This document shows, one piece after another, positions 22,845-35,310 of a stretch of 64,000 bases of DNA. A model generated the notes under the pieces. It ran no database searches. It saw only the letters and a list, made by a program, of their open reading frames with translations, and was not told the origin of the DNA. Within the stretch, counting starts at the first letter, position 1, and the number at the start of each line of letters is the position of its first letter. Source of the stretch: Lunularia cruciata. Lineage: Eukaryota; Streptophyta; Marchantiopsida; Lunulariales; Lunulariaceae. The stretch covers positions 40,463,493 to 40,527,492 of the forward strand of contig OX419759.1 of NCBI GenBank assembly GCA_948567375.1, in the 5' to 3' direction. Position numbers and translations under genes: made by a program.

Positions 22845-24084
22845 CATCACCTGATTTTCAGCTAGGTGTAAAGCACTTTGACTGTCACAATGAAGCATTA
22901 CATTAACATGCATTAGCCCCATCTCAGCAACAAGTCTATCCAACCAAATTGCTTCCTTTGTTGCTTTTGCTATTGCCACATACTCAGCTTTTGTAGTAGA
23001 CTGTGCAACACACTTCTACAAGGTAGATCTCCAACTAATGCACCCAATACCAAGTGTGATACATACCCCATTGTTGACCTCTAGTTGTATAGATCTTGTC
23101 CATAGTCAACATCTACATAGCCATCTAGTGATGCGGCATTCATAGATCTTATATCAAATAAGAGCCCATAGTCTAGTGTACCTCTCAAATACTTGAGAAT
23201 CCACTTAATTGCTTCCCAATGTGTCCTTTCTGGATTTGACATATACCTGCACACCTTACCCATTGCTAGGGCAAGATCAGGTCTAGTGCAAGTCATCAAG
23301 TACATGAGACTCCCAAAAGCTTTCTCATAAGGAATGTTAACCATCAAACCTTTCTCCATGGCATCTATAGGACAACATGCTACGGAAAGCTTGAAATGCA
23401 AAGCTAGAGGAGTACTTACTGGTTTATAGTTCTCCATGTTGAACCTAGCAAGTACTTTCCTAGCATACTTACCTTATGTCAACCACAACTGACCAATGCC
23501 CAAGTTCCTCTTGATCTCCATACCTAATATCCTTGTGGCCACTCCTAGATCCTTCATCCTAAACTCCAAACTCAAGAGTGCCTTGAGCTTGTTCACCTCA
23601 GATCTATCCTTTGTAGCTATCAACATGTCATCCACATACAGCACAAGAATAATAAAACCAAAGGTCGTCTTACTCATTGGTTTCATGTACACACAAGTAT
23701 CAAACAAACTCCTATTGAAACCCTAAGCATGCTTAAACACATCAAACCTCTTTTCCATTGGCAAGGTGCTTGCTTCAATCCATACAAGGACTTTAGCAAT
23801 CTGCATACCTTGTCCTCTTGGCCTTTCTTCACAAACTCCATAGGTTGTCTCATGAAGATCCACTCATCCAAGGTGCCATAGAGAAATGTCATGACAACAT
23901 CCATTTGATCTAAAGTAAGACCAAATAATGCAACAAGCATACATAATAGATATATTGTGGAATACTTTGCAATAGGAGAAAATACCTCATTGTATTCCAC
24001 CCCCTTCTCTTGAGTGAACCCTTTTGCTACCAACCTAGCTTTGTAGACCTTTGATCCCTCCTTAGGACCTTCCTTCAACTTGTA
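22845..24084 (-). pseudogene. Copia reverse transcriptase and RNase H
   Basis: The minus-strand translation gives the classic copia RT: KARLVAKGFTQEKGVEYNEV, LDQMDVVMTFLYGTLDE, SLYGLKQAPCQW, and the active site LVLYVDDMLIA (YVDD, near 23640). RNase H follows: GSLMYLMTCTRPDLALAMG, HWEAIKWILKYLRGTLDYG, AIAKATKEAIWLDRL, LHCDSQSALHLAENQV. Stops and frameshifts lie near 23710, 23475 and 23080. The piece starts right after the LINE tail at 24085 and is cut by D at 22844. RT catalytic residues are intact, but the polyprotein is not. Confidence 0.9.
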
Positions 24085-27000
24085 CAACAACAACAATGAA
24101 ATATAAAGCCCAAAAGACCCAAAGAGTCAAAAGGCTGGAAACACAATACAAAACACACGAAATGTGAGCCTAGGCAAGAGCCTAAGGCATCTGACCAATC
24201 TGTAACAAATTGGTCCGATGTAAACTAATTTCCATCATATACTTCCCTAATGCTAAAGCTTCACTTTGTAAGAGAGTAGAGAAATCACTACAAGTAATGT
24301 GATGTCTAACTCTAATCTGCATGTAACAAGGGCAATCAACAAACACATGGTGCTCATCCTCAACTTTGCTCATAGTACACAATTTTCAAAGTCGCATGGA
24401 GTGCTCTATCTGCTGCCAACGTCCTTGTTCTACTTCTAGTCTATGAGAACTAGTTCTATATTGAGCAATAACATGTCTAAGTGAAGTAGAAATACTAGCC
24501 AAGAGATAATCTTGCTCACAATACACCAACATAAGATTTACAAACTGCTGGTAGAACACCATCTTGGTATTGGGTTGCTACCATAAGCGAAGTAAAAACT
24601 GCTCCTTGATAACTCCTCATAGTGCAATGGGCTCCAATCTCCAAAGTTGCTCAGAAACATTCCACCTTGTGGCCCATGCAATCAGATCTATATGCCAACC
24701 AATAGATAGAGTGGCACAAAAGGCTTGGTAGGGAAGTCTCTCATGCTCCATGGACCTCACCTTAGTGGCATATGTGAGAGCTAAAAACAAAGCTTTAGCC
24801 TCAAGAGGCAAAAACCCAGTTTCAGCAAGCAGCAATACATAAGGAGTTTGAGTCCTCAACCCAAGTTCATCACACAAAAACAATTTTTGAACTTTCTCCA
24901 CCCTTTGCCACCATATCTTCTTAGTACTTGGACCCCAAATCTGAGCACCATAGGGAACCACCGGCTGCACAAGAGATCTAAACAACACCTTCTTCAACTC
25001 CCATGTGGCAAGATGAGCAATTCTAGAGCAGTTCATGAGTGAATAGCTCTAAACCCTGCATTGATTCTCATCTTCACACAAGTAGACCAACTATAGTCAT
25101 GAGAAAACTCAAGGCCCAAGTACTTATAAGAAGAAACCTGCTCCAATTGTTGTCCATCAAAAAAGAAAGGTGTGACTGATATCTTTAGAACCCACCACAA
25201 TCACCTTGGACTTGTCAAGGTTCATATCCATCTTTGTTTGATTGCAAAAGCACAGAAGAGAATCCAACAGCTTCTATAAACTCTGTGGATTGGTGGAGAG
25301 AAGCACTACATCATCTGCATAAGGATTGCATGTATCATCAAAGAGCCAACCTGTACACCAGTAGCTCCAGCTTCCATGAGTAGTCTCTCCAGATCATCAA
25401 TGAAGATTCCAAATAGAGTTGGAGATAGAGAGTAGCCTTGAATCACACCCATTGTGCTAAGGACATCTTGAGAGCTCAAAGATGAAAGTCTCACAACCAC
25501 TTTCTCATAGAGTCTAGAGATAGCACCAATCAGATCCACTGAAACACCAACTTCCATGAGTCTCTCACTTAGTGATTTCCTAAGCACCTTATCAAAGTCC
25601 TTCTTGAAATCAATAAATGTAACATAGAGAGCTCTCCCAACACCCTTAGATTTCCACCACAGAACATAGAGTACTAATAGATGATCCAAAGTACTAAAGC
25701 CTGATCTAAAACCAGCTTGGCACTTAGCTCAAATTTTGTACTTTTCAGTCCGGGTACTCAACCTAGATTCCAAAATTAGACCGTACAACTTGGCAAAGAT
25801 ACTACCCACTAGAATGGTACGGTAATTGGTGAAAATCTCTCTCTGACCAGACTTGTGAATAGGAACTACCTTCTTGAAGCAACATCTATCAAGAAAGCCA
25901 CGCCTGATTGCCTCATTCAAGAGAGAAGTGAGTACTGGAATCAGATGGCTACCACCTCACTTAAGTAGTTCAACACATAGTCCATCAAGGTCTTCAGCCT
26001 TACCATTGGCCAACTTCTTCAATTGGTACTTGACATCAACTTCAGAGATGGTGAGAGCAGATCCAAAGGCAAGGTGCCATGCTTGGAGCATCAGGGAAAA
26101 AGTACAGATCCTTCACATATTCACAGAGCTCATTCAGGTCCAACAATGGAGATGGAGATCTGATGGTTACCTTCTTCCAAAAAGCCTTTGGATTGCTCTT
26201 CAATTCAATGCTCAACTCAACCCCCTTGAGTCTCAAGAATGTCTACTTCTTGCACTTCACCAACTTTCTATAAGAGACAAAAGCTTGATTTTGTGCAATC
26301 TGATCAAGAGACCTATCCATAGCTTTGATCCTTGCCATTTTACAATCAGCATCAAACCACCTATTGCAAGGGAGACCAAGTCTCTTCCTGTGAGAACCTC
26401 GTGGAAACAAAGTTGTTGATGTAGATTGAAGAAGTTCAACCAACTGATCACTATGTTGTTGAAAATCAAAACTCCACTCCATAGAGCTCAATTTCTCATG
26501 GATAGCTTGTTTGTACATATCTTGCTTGTGAAAATCTAGATGGAGTTTCCCTCTAAAGGCATGGTCAATAGGCAATGTGGTTCTATTGAGGCAAGAAAGA
26601 AGGATGACACAAGATAGGGGTGCATGGTTAGATTCAGGTTGAGGATCTAAAACAACAAAATCTGAGACAATGTGTATATCACTGAGTGAGGTGAGCATAT
26701 AATCTACAGTGCTGGATCCACTAGAGGCAAAGCATGTGCTCTTACAAGTTTCTGGAAATTGAGAAAGGCCATTCAAAATCTTCAAGCTACAATTGGTACT
26801 AAAGCTCAAAAAGTGCTCACTCATGGAGTTGGATATGAGATCTTTGGAAGAGCAGGACCAAGCACTAGAATGATCTATCAAGCTATGGAAAGGGTCATTC
26901 TCAAGGTTACTAAACTCAGGAATCTGAGAGGCTTGGATCCTAGCATTGAAATCACCAATAATAAGTACTACACCTTTACTTTGAAACTCCAACACATCCT

Positions 27001-27320
27001 TTGTCAAGGAGTGGAAAGGTTCCATGGTGTTGAGAGATCCGCTTGAATAGATTGGTGATGTCAATGGGGCAAAATAACAAATAGCAAGGAAGCAAGGTGT
27101 AGCAACTCCTCCAATCCTCAGCCATTGGTATTGTCCACTTAAATCTTGGCCTATCAAAGAGACTGATTTTTCAAAGCCAAATCTGACATAAGTGGCAATA
27201 CCTCCAAAGCCCCTTCCTCTGTGTTGCCTCCGCTTGTTCCAAGTTGAACCAACAAGGGTGAAACCTTCAATGTCTTGAATGGTGTTTCCTTCATGTTCCC
27301 ATGTCTCCACAAGATTGATT
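24085..27320 (-). pseudogene. LINE ORF2: endonuclease (most), RT and C-terminal region
   Basis: Apurinic-type endonuclease from 27320: LVETWEHEG, GFGGIATYVR, VVLIIGDFNARI, then SGSSTVDYML and ESNHAPLSC near its end; the open stretch is 361 codons to 26243. RT follows: KLANGKAEDLDGL, FKKVVPIHKSG (25870), VTFIDFKKDFDKV, GVIQGYSLSPTLFG (one Cys of the usual QGCPLSP replaced by Tyr). The YADDVVLL catalytic motif near 25325-25300 is readable but shifted out of frame. The C-terminal region has RSLVQPVVPYGAQIWG (near 24960) and a degraded Cys/His finger (EDEHHVFVDCP, near 24355). Several stops and frameshifts make it inactive. Confidence 0.87.
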
Positions 27321-28008
27321 TGTAACACCTATTTGTGCATGTGTGTGGTATTGTGATATTTAGCTTGGTATTACAAGCACTTGAGAGATATTATTTATAT
27401 AGAGATAAAGGATGGTTCTATATTAGTCATGATTAGCTAGAGTTAGTCATAGCTAAGATAGAGGGGACCTTACTTTAGAGGAGGTGGAAAAGATGAGCAC
27501 CACTATTTTGGATTCTAGTGTGTTGACTTGGTATTATTCCTAGGTGTTTGGCTTTGAGGAAAGAGTTGAGAACTCTTGGGCCCGCAAGTCTTTTTGTTTT
27601 GGATTCTTCTATAGCCCAAGGATAGCCCATGTGAAGGAATCCTTGACTTAGTGGTTGAGTCAAGATAAGATCACATGCTAGTGGAATATGCCCATGTGAA
27701 TGGATATTCCTTTCTACTTTTGACTTTACTTGACTTTTAGCCTAGTAACTTGAGTTACTCTAGTAATTAGTAACTTTGGTGCATAACTATTTCACCACTA
27801 TATAAATAGGGGGTGAGGAAGTATTCATCATCCTTTCATTTGCAACTATCTCTCTCTCATTGAGTTCTCTAGTGAGCAATGTCTTGAGTCTTGGAGTGTT
27901 AGCCTTGGAGGAGTATGATGGAGTTGGGGTTCCTTGCCTTCTTAGTCCATGGTGCGCTACCATAATAGCCATCAAAGGTTCATCCTAAGTGAAAGACATG
28001 CCGGCTCA
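27321..28008 (+). repeat. 5' LTR of element B
   Basis: TGTAACACCT... to ...CCGGCTCA, 688 bp. A TATA box lies at about 27799-27807 (CTATATAAATAG). It is identical in length to the 3' LTR. Confidence 0.95.
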
Positions 28009-28014
28009 CATTTT

Positions 28015-28033
28015 TGGTTCCGTTGCCAAGACC
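28015..28033 (+). other. Primer-binding site of element B (tRNA-Asp type)
   Basis: TGGTTCCGTTGCCAAGACC lies six bases after the LTR, the same place and type as in A. Confidence 0.65.
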
Positions 28034-28862
28034 TCTCTAGAAGGCAAGATAATGTTCTGCGTTCAATTCTACATTAGACAGAAGGAGGCTATGAGAGCTC
28101 ACTTGGAGAGAACATTAGGAGAGGAGAGGGTTGAACTTATGTTAGAGAACCAAGATCCATTTGTATACCCTGTAGTTCATTATGATGTCTTTGAAGTGAA
28201 TTTGTACATCTTGTACACATGAGAGGATTTGGAGAGATTGAGTGAGATGGATTGCAGATTTTGGGGATTAATGTGATTTTGGGCAAAATCTCAAGTTTGA
28301 GATCTGGACTTGAAACTTCTACACATAATAGCTTGGGTTATCTTTCAGTTAGCACAATTGAAATTATTGTGAGAGCTACTATGTGCATTGGGTAAAAAAT
28401 TTTGAAAGTTGATAGGGTAAACTGCTCCCGCAACTACATGCTTTCTGGAAAATTGTATAGAGTCTGCCATTTCTTCAATTTTTAGTGAATTGTACTAAAA
28501 ATTTTCAAGAAAATTCAATGCATTGTGTCCTACTTGCTGCTACAAAACTTAGAGAGAGATCATTCTTGTGTAGGGAGTTTTGAGTTTTTGAAGTGAAGGG
28601 GGTGGATTTCAGACCAAATCTGAAATATGTGTGCTGAATAGAAAGATGTCTAGGCCAAATGGCTTGATGAAAAGATCTGAAATTTTGCAAGGAGGTACAC
28701 CTTGGAGTTGTGATCATTTGCAAAAAATTTCAGAGGATTATCACATACTAGTTGAGAGATCTGAGTGAAATTTTGAGGAAGAGTCAATTCTGCAGAGTGG
28801 AGATCTCATGCATGAGGAGTTTGAGAGCAACAAAAAGCATGTTTGAGTGTTTAGATTTATCT

Positions 28863-29340
28863 TGGGAACATGGAGGATCACCAAGAGTGAAAATTGAGAC
28901 TATGCAAGGTTCCCCAAGGGTTTGAGGTGATTTTAGAGGTGGATTTGAGGAAAAGAGAGTTTACAATAGAATTTGAAGAGAGTGTTGAGAGGATCCAAAA
29001 ACCTACACCACTTGGAGGAAAGAGTGAGTCTAAGTGCTTTCTAAGTGGAGAGAAGGGACATAAGGCAAGTTCATGTCCATTGACCCTTGAGAGCAAGATA
29101 TTGAGAGAAAGGAGAGGCTTACTTGACTTGGGTTTGCATGTTGGACCTTCTTCACCAAGATTAGGAGGGAGAAGTCTAAGACCAAGGAGTTGTGTGAGGT
29201 TTGTGGAGTGGAAGGACTTCCAAAAGGACACGAGTGCAGTGGAGTAAAAGCACTTTTGGAGACTTTGGTGAAGGATCTTAGAGAGAGTCTTAGTACAACT
29301 ACATAAATACTATCACTTTCATCAGCTAATTCTCAAGATT
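28863..29340 (+). pseudogene. Leader zinc-knuckle ORF of element B, damaged
   Basis: This is the counterpart of the 157-codon frame in A (2595-3068). The knuckle reads CFLSGEKGHKASSC, so the second zinc Cys is Ser. The frame breaks near 29180-29240, where the second cluster (CEVCG..) shifts out of frame. It lies between the primer site and gag, about 240 nt before the gag ATG. Confidence 0.6.
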
Positions 29341-29581
29341 AGTGATGGAGATAATCTTTCAACTTATGGATAAACTATCCATGAGAGTTAGATTAATATG
29401 CACTCTAGGATTTGATGTTGCTATAGAAATCTTGGAGCAACCTGAACCTTTTGTGTTCCCTAGAGTGGACTTTTTTCAGATGGTATTAGTCATGTATATA
29501 CTCTATTAGTAATAGAGTGAGAGAAAAGAAAAGAAAAAAAGAAAAAGTATTGAGAGAAAAGAAAGATAGTGAGAGGTTAAG

Positions 29582-31171
29582 ATGGGGAAATTTCCGGTTT
29601 TCTTTGGCAAGGATGGAGAAGATGTGGAGGCCTTTGTGAGAGACTTCAAGAGAGCTTGCATAAGAAACAATGAGAGGAGGAAGAATGAGTGGGCCTCATT
29701 ATTACCAGATTTCTTTGAAGATGCAGCACTTACATGGTATGAGTCAGAATACCAAAAGAGAGAGAGGAGTGATGAGGAAGAAGAGTCTAGGGAGACTTTG
29801 ACTTCAGCACTCATTGAGAACTTTCTTCCAGATGAGAGTTATGAGAGATTGATGAGTGAGGTGACCTTTCTCAAACAAGGAGATGGAGAGAAAGTGAGAG
29901 TCTATGTGGAAAGAGTGGAAAAGTTAGAGTCCAAATTTTGCATAGTGTTGAGGAAGGGTGGGGATGATGTGGAGACTACAATGATTAGCATGAAGGCCAT
30001 GCTCACCAAGAATTTTGTGGGAGGGTTGAGACCACAAATTAGAAACAAGGTGAGATATGAGAAACCTTTTTCCAAGGTTGAAGCTATCAAGATTGCAATT
30101 CGTATGGAGGAGAGTTTGGAAGGAGATGAGAGTGATTTGGTGGTGAAGGAGGTTGTGCATCCTCCTCAAGGCTACAAGTATGGTGGAACTTCTGATACTT
30201 TGGTGGCAAGGGTTGCACCACAAGTAGTAGTTTCTCCAATTCTTGCACCTCTACCAAAAGATCCACTTCAAACCATCACAGAACAACTTGTGGATCTCAA
30301 GGTCAATGTGGTGCAACTATGGGAGAAGAGAGAGGTGGATCACAATGTAGGGAGAGGGCCTAGGAGTTATGGAAACTATCCATATAGAGGAGGCCAACCA
30401 ACCAACAATTTCAATGAAAGAAATTGTTTTGGTTGTGGAGGAAGAGGCCATATCCAAAGGAATTGCCCAAATTCTACTTACCATGGAGGAAGGGGTTATG
30501 AGAGAGCCAATAGAGGGAAAGAGGGAGGTAGTGAAAACCAAGTGGCTCCTAATCCCAACAAAGGTAAGGGGATAGCATCCATAGATGTGGTTGAGAGCAA
30601 GTATGAGAAGGGAGAGTGCTCAAACTCCAAAGGTCTTAATTTAGAGCTTTTGGCACAAGAGAAGAAGAGAGCTCATTTTGCAGAGGATGTTCATTCTTCT
30701 CAAGGATTTACTCCAAGCAAGGATACTCCTATATCTACTAGGAGCACTTGCATCTCAACACCATCAACAACAAAGACTCCAAGGAAGAAGTTGAGGATGG
30801 AGGATTTCTTGATTTCAAAGCAATAGTGGAACTACAATGTGTTGGAGGATGTTGGTAACCACAAGGCTAACATCACAATGGGCCAATTGATTGCTTTGAA
30901 CCCTACCTTGAGAAAGGAGCTTAGAGGTGGTCTGAGTTCTACAAGGAGCAAGAGGAAGAAGAAGGCAAAAGCTCTAGTATCAATGGGGGTGGTAGATGCC
31001 AAGCCAGCACCATGGGAGGCTTGTGGATATGCCTCCAAGATTGATGTGAGAATGAATGGTCATAACATCAAAGATGCATTGGTTGATGGAGGATCAGCAG
31101 TAAATGCCATATCAGAAAGGTTGATGAAGAATTTGGGTATGATACCCTCAAGACCTTCAACATTGTGGTGA
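29582..31171 (+). pseudogene. gag and protease of element B
   Basis: gag starts MGKFPVFFGKDGEDVEAF and is open for 414 codons. It contains the capsid region (DAALTWYESEYQKRE, about residues 49-63; ALIENFLPDESYERLM) and a CCHC knuckle (CFGCGGRGHIQRNC, about residues 281-294). A TAG at 30824-30826 replaces a Gln codon of A. The same frame then continues to the aspartic protease (ALVDGGSAVNAI, near 31078). A one-base change of phase near 31165 moves the rest of the protease (DLLLGRPWL) into the next frame. Confidence 0.9.
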
Positions 31172-34100
31172 GCATGGCAAACAAGCAACAAGTTCAACCA
31201 GTAGGGGTGATGGATAAAGTGGTAGTTTCAGTTATGGGAGTTCAAAATCTCATGACTTTCCAAGTCTTGAAGGATTCAAGCTATGACTTACTTCTTGGGA
31301 GGCCATGGTTGAGAGCAACACGCACAACTGATCAATGGCACAAAGGGTACTTGAGGATTGGGCCATCAAACCATAGAGTCATAGTTCTTGTGATTAACAC
31401 CACCAACACTTCATATTCAAATACACCATCTTCTAATTATTGGGAATCAGATTCTAAAGAAGGAGCTTCAGGTGTGGACACAAGCATAGAAGAGGAGATT
31501 TCCACGGAGGAGGATGAATCTGAATCTGATTCAGATGTGTATCCTTTGTGTGCTATGGATTTTTCACCTAAGCCAGAGGTTTTGAAGGACCCAGATAAAT
31601 CACCATTGACACTTGAGGAGATAGAGAGAAGGTTATCTACCCTCAAGTATGGCCCAAATGTTACCAAGGAGGAGAAAGTGAGATTTGAGGAGATTTTCCA
31701 CAAGTTCATCCATGTGTTTGTTTTCAGTTACAAGGATTTGAAGGAAGTCACCTTGGAGGAGCACAAGATAGAGGTGGAGTCACATGCAAGACCAATCCGC
31801 CAAAAGCAACATTGTATTAGTCCACCAATATCTTTGGTTGTGAAGGAAGAGATTGATAAGCTCAAGGAAGCTAGATTTATCTTTGAGGTAGAGAATTCAA
31901 AATGGGTGTCTCCAATTGTCATTGTGAAGAAAAAGAATGGCAAGCTTCGGGTATGTGTGGATTACAAAAGCTCAATGTTGTTACCAAGAAGAACTACTAC
32001 CTATTGCCATTCATTGATGAGATCTTGGAGGAGGTTGCAAGTCATGAGAGGTATAGTTTTGGAGATAGTTATAGTGGATATAACCAAATCAAGACTACAC
32101 CAGAGCATCAACAACTCACCACATTCACCACACCTTGGAGAACTTACGCTTTCAAGGTCATGCCTTTTGGGCTTTGCAATGCTCCAGCCACATTCCAACG
32201 GTTTCATGAACAAGGTATTTGAACCTTTCATTGGGAAATTTGTGAGAGACTTCATTGATGACTTTTGTGTCTATGGGAGCAAGGAGGAGGACTTTGAGCA
32301 ATAATCAAGGTCTTGCAACGCTTGGATGAGGCAAATGCATCACTCAACCCAAAGAAGTGCATTTTTTGATGTGAAGAAGGTCTACTTTTGGGGCACATCA
32401 TCTCCAAGGATGGAATAGCAATTGATTCTAAGAAGGTGAGGAAAATCTCAGACCTTCCATTCCCTTCAAGCTTGACAAAGTAACACCAATTCTGGGGGAT
32501 GGTTGGATACTATAGGAGGTTCATCTTCTCATTTTCCAACAAGGCTTATGCAATGACCATCTACATGAAGAAGGGTGTAGATTACATGGTGATTTTGGAG
32601 GAAAAGGAGGCTCTCAAAGCTTTTGAGTAGCTCAAGCAATCCCTTGTTGTAGCTCCAATTCTTGCTAAACCTGATTGGGGTAAGCCTTTCATCCTCTACA
32701 TTGATGCTTCTAATGTAGTTATAGGATGCACTCTTAGTCAATTAGACCAAGATGGGCATATTCATCCAATAGCTTATGCTAGTAGGCAGATGGTTTCAGC
32801 AGAAAAGAACTACTTTGTCACTGAGAGAGAAGGGTTGGCAGTGATCTTTGGTCTCAAGAAGTTTAGACACTACTTGATTGGAGGGAAAGTCACCATTGTC
32901 ACGGATCACAAGGCTTTGAAGTACATCTTCAACAAGCTTAATGTTGAAGAGAGACTAGCAAGGTGGATGATACTCTTGTCTGAGTATGACTACACCATTG
33001 AGGATAGGCCAGGAAAGAAAAATGCAAATGTTGATTTGTTATCTAGAGCCTATGATCATGATAGAGATGAGCCAATAGATGAATCCTTCTTGGATGAGGA
33101 GCTCATGACAATCTCAGTCACTCAAGAGGTTCCAATGGAGTACAAGGAGATTGTGGATTTTGTGACAAGAGGTAACTATCTAAAAGGGATGCATGCTAGG
33201 GAGAGGAAGGCCCTTGTAGCAAGATCTAGACCTTACACAATGGTGGAGGATATTCTTTTTCACCAAGGAGCAGATGGTCTACTTCAAAGAGCAATGGGTA
33301 AGGAAGAGTCTATCCTACTTATAGAGGAGTTTCATGAAGGTTTAGTGTGTGGAGGACATTTTGCAGGAAAGGTGACTACTTTCAAGATTCTAGATGCAGG
33401 TTACCATTGGAGAGGGAATTTCAAGGATTGTCTTGATTATTGCAAAACTTGTCATGTTTGTCAAGCTTTTGATAGAAAGTCTACATCTACTCCACCACTT
33501 AGATCAATTCCATTGCTAGGACCTTTTGAGAAGTAGGGAACTGATTTTGTAGGTCCTCTCAATAGAACCCCAAGGAACAATTGGTACATTGTGGTAGTTA
33601 CTAATTACCTTACCAAATGGATTGAGGCTAGACCATTGAGGGACAAGAATGAAGATGAAGTTGGTGGATTTCTTTATGAACACATTATCACTAGATTTGG
33701 ATGCCCTTTGGAGTTGGTTTCTAATAGAGGAGGAGAGTTTACAAGAAGCATTACTACAGTCATGGTACGATATTTCTCTATCACACATAGAGTAACTACA
33801 TCCTATAACCAAATTCTAGTGGCTTGGCAGAGAGAACCAATCAGACCCTATGCATAATGTTGGCCAAAGATGCAGAAATAGAGGGGGCTAAACATCATTG
33901 GGACAAGAGGATTCATGCAGTTTTATGGGAGTATAGGACAACCATGAAGACTTCTACCGGATATTCTCCATTTCAAGTGGTATTGAGTCTACCCTACCTA
34001 TTCACTTTGATATTCCTACCTTCCAAAGCATTCATAGGAGATTGAAGTAAGCACAAGGAGGTGATGCAGAGAAGTCAAAGAAGGAACAACTCATGGAGTT

Positions 34101-34398
34101 GGAAGAGGCAAAAGCAATTGCTACGGTTTGAGTGGAGCAAGCTCAAAGGAAAAAAAAGGAGAGCTATGACAAGAGGCAAGGCAAGAAGAAGGTGGAGCCT
34201 TTCAAAGAAGGTGATTGAGTAATGTTGTTTGATTATATTCGATTCAAGAGAGTGCAAAAGAAGTTTTTGCCTAAGTACTTTGGACCTTTCATAGTGGAGA
34301 AGGTGTGGGGCAATTACACCTATGATCTCAAGGAGTTGGGAGGAACACACTTTGATAGGATTAACCATGATAAGTTGAAGATATATCATAGAAGGTAG
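31165..34398 (+). pseudogene. RT, RNase H and integrase of element B
   Basis: An acidic linker leads to RT (ISPPISLVVKEEIDKLKEA, SPIVIVKKKNGKLRVC, then MPFGLCNAPATFQR in another frame, and FIDDF near 32250). RNase H follows (FILYIDASNVVIGC, REGLAVIFGLKKFRHYL, VTDHKALKYIF, to about 33060). The integrase zinc finger is GGHFAG...CKTCHVCQ. The integrase core has GTDFVGPL, but the Trp before it is a stop (33534-33536), and the second catalytic Asp is Asn (SNRGGEF, about 33718-33738). The C-terminus (FLPKYFGPFIVEKVW, about 34265-34300) has no chromodomain. Frameshifts lie near 31970, 32200, 32290 and 33830. Confidence 0.9.
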
Positions 34399-34432
34399 AG
34401 AGACCTTCACTTTGAGGACAAAGTGAAAACTT

Positions 34433-35134
34433 AGTCCGGGGGTAAATGTAACACCCATTTGTGCATGTGTGTGGTATTGTGATATTTAGCTTGGTATTAC
34501 AAGCACTTGAGAGATATTATTTATATAGAGATAAAGGATGGTTCTATATTAGTCATGATTAGCTAGAGTTAGTCATAGCTAAGATAGAGGGGACCTTACT
34601 TTAGAGGAGGTGGAAAAGATGAGCACCACTATTTTGGATTCTAGTGTGTTGACTTGGTATTATTCCTAGGTGTTTGGCTTTGAGGAAAGAGTTGAGAACT
34701 CTTGGGCCCGCAAGTCTTTTTGTTTTGCATTCTTCTATAGCCCAAGGATAGCCCATGTGAAGGAATCCTTGACTTAGTGGTTGAGTCAAGATAAGATCAC
34801 ATGCTAGTGGAATATGCCCATGTGAATGGATATTCCTTTCTACTTTTGACTTTACTTGACTTTTAGCCTAGTAACTTGAGTTACTCTAGTAATTAGTAAC
34901 TTTGGTGCATAACTATTTCACCACTATATAAATAAGGGGTGAGGAAGTATTCATCATCCTTTCATTTGCAACTATCTCTCTCTCATTGAGTTCTCTAGTG
35001 AGCAATGTCTTGAGTCTTGGAGTGTTAGCCTTGGAGGAGTATGATGGAGTTGGGGTTCCTTACTTTCTTAGTCCATGGTACGCTACCATAATAGCCATCA
35101 GAGGTTCATCCTGAGTGAGAGATAGGCCGGCTCA
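34433..35134 (+). repeat. Polypurine tract and 3' LTR of element B
   Basis: A short purine-rich tract (CCGGGGGTAAA, 34436-34446) directly precedes the LTR start TGTAACACCC at 34447. The LTR ends CCGGCTCA at 35134. Confidence 0.93.
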
Positions 35135-35275
35135 TAGATTGGATCAGCATCATCCCACATAGGTTTAGCGCTTGAGTACCTGGTATGTGTGAGCCCATGA
35201 ACATTCCAAAATAGCACTCAAAAGGTCTGGAATTGCTATGCGGTAGTTGACAACTTCCTTTGGGTGATAACAGCT
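35135..35275 (-). pseudogene. LINE ORF2 start (endonuclease N-terminus)
   Basis: Read on the minus strand this gives FWNVHGLTHTRY and MWDDADPI, the first conserved blocks of a LINE endonuclease (usual form WNVNGL...). The rest of the domain resumes at 27320 beyond element B, beginning with INLVETWEH. The element B target duplication sits inside this conserved block. Confidence 0.75.
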
Positions 35276-35310
35276 CAATTGTCTCTCAAGAATGCAACAA
35301 AACCTGCTTG

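Larger units (their letters stand above)
27321..35134 (+). mobile_element. Complete Ty3/gypsy element B (7814 bp)
   Basis: Two 688-bp LTRs (27321-28008 and 34447-35134) align without gaps and differ at about 11 positions (1.6%). Between them are a tRNA-Asp-type primer site, a leader ORF remnant, gag, protease, RT, RNase H, integrase and a polypurine tract. The target duplication is TGATT on the left (27316-27320) and TAGATT on the right (35135-35140), the same five bases with one extra. The target is the endonuclease of a minus-strand LINE. All genes are present in order, but stops and frameshifts leave it non-autonomous. Confidence 0.94.

Noticed and set aside
26759-27046. A plus-strand 95-codon frame within the LINE
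   Set aside because: It overlaps the well-supported endonuclease on the minus strand and has no motif of its own.
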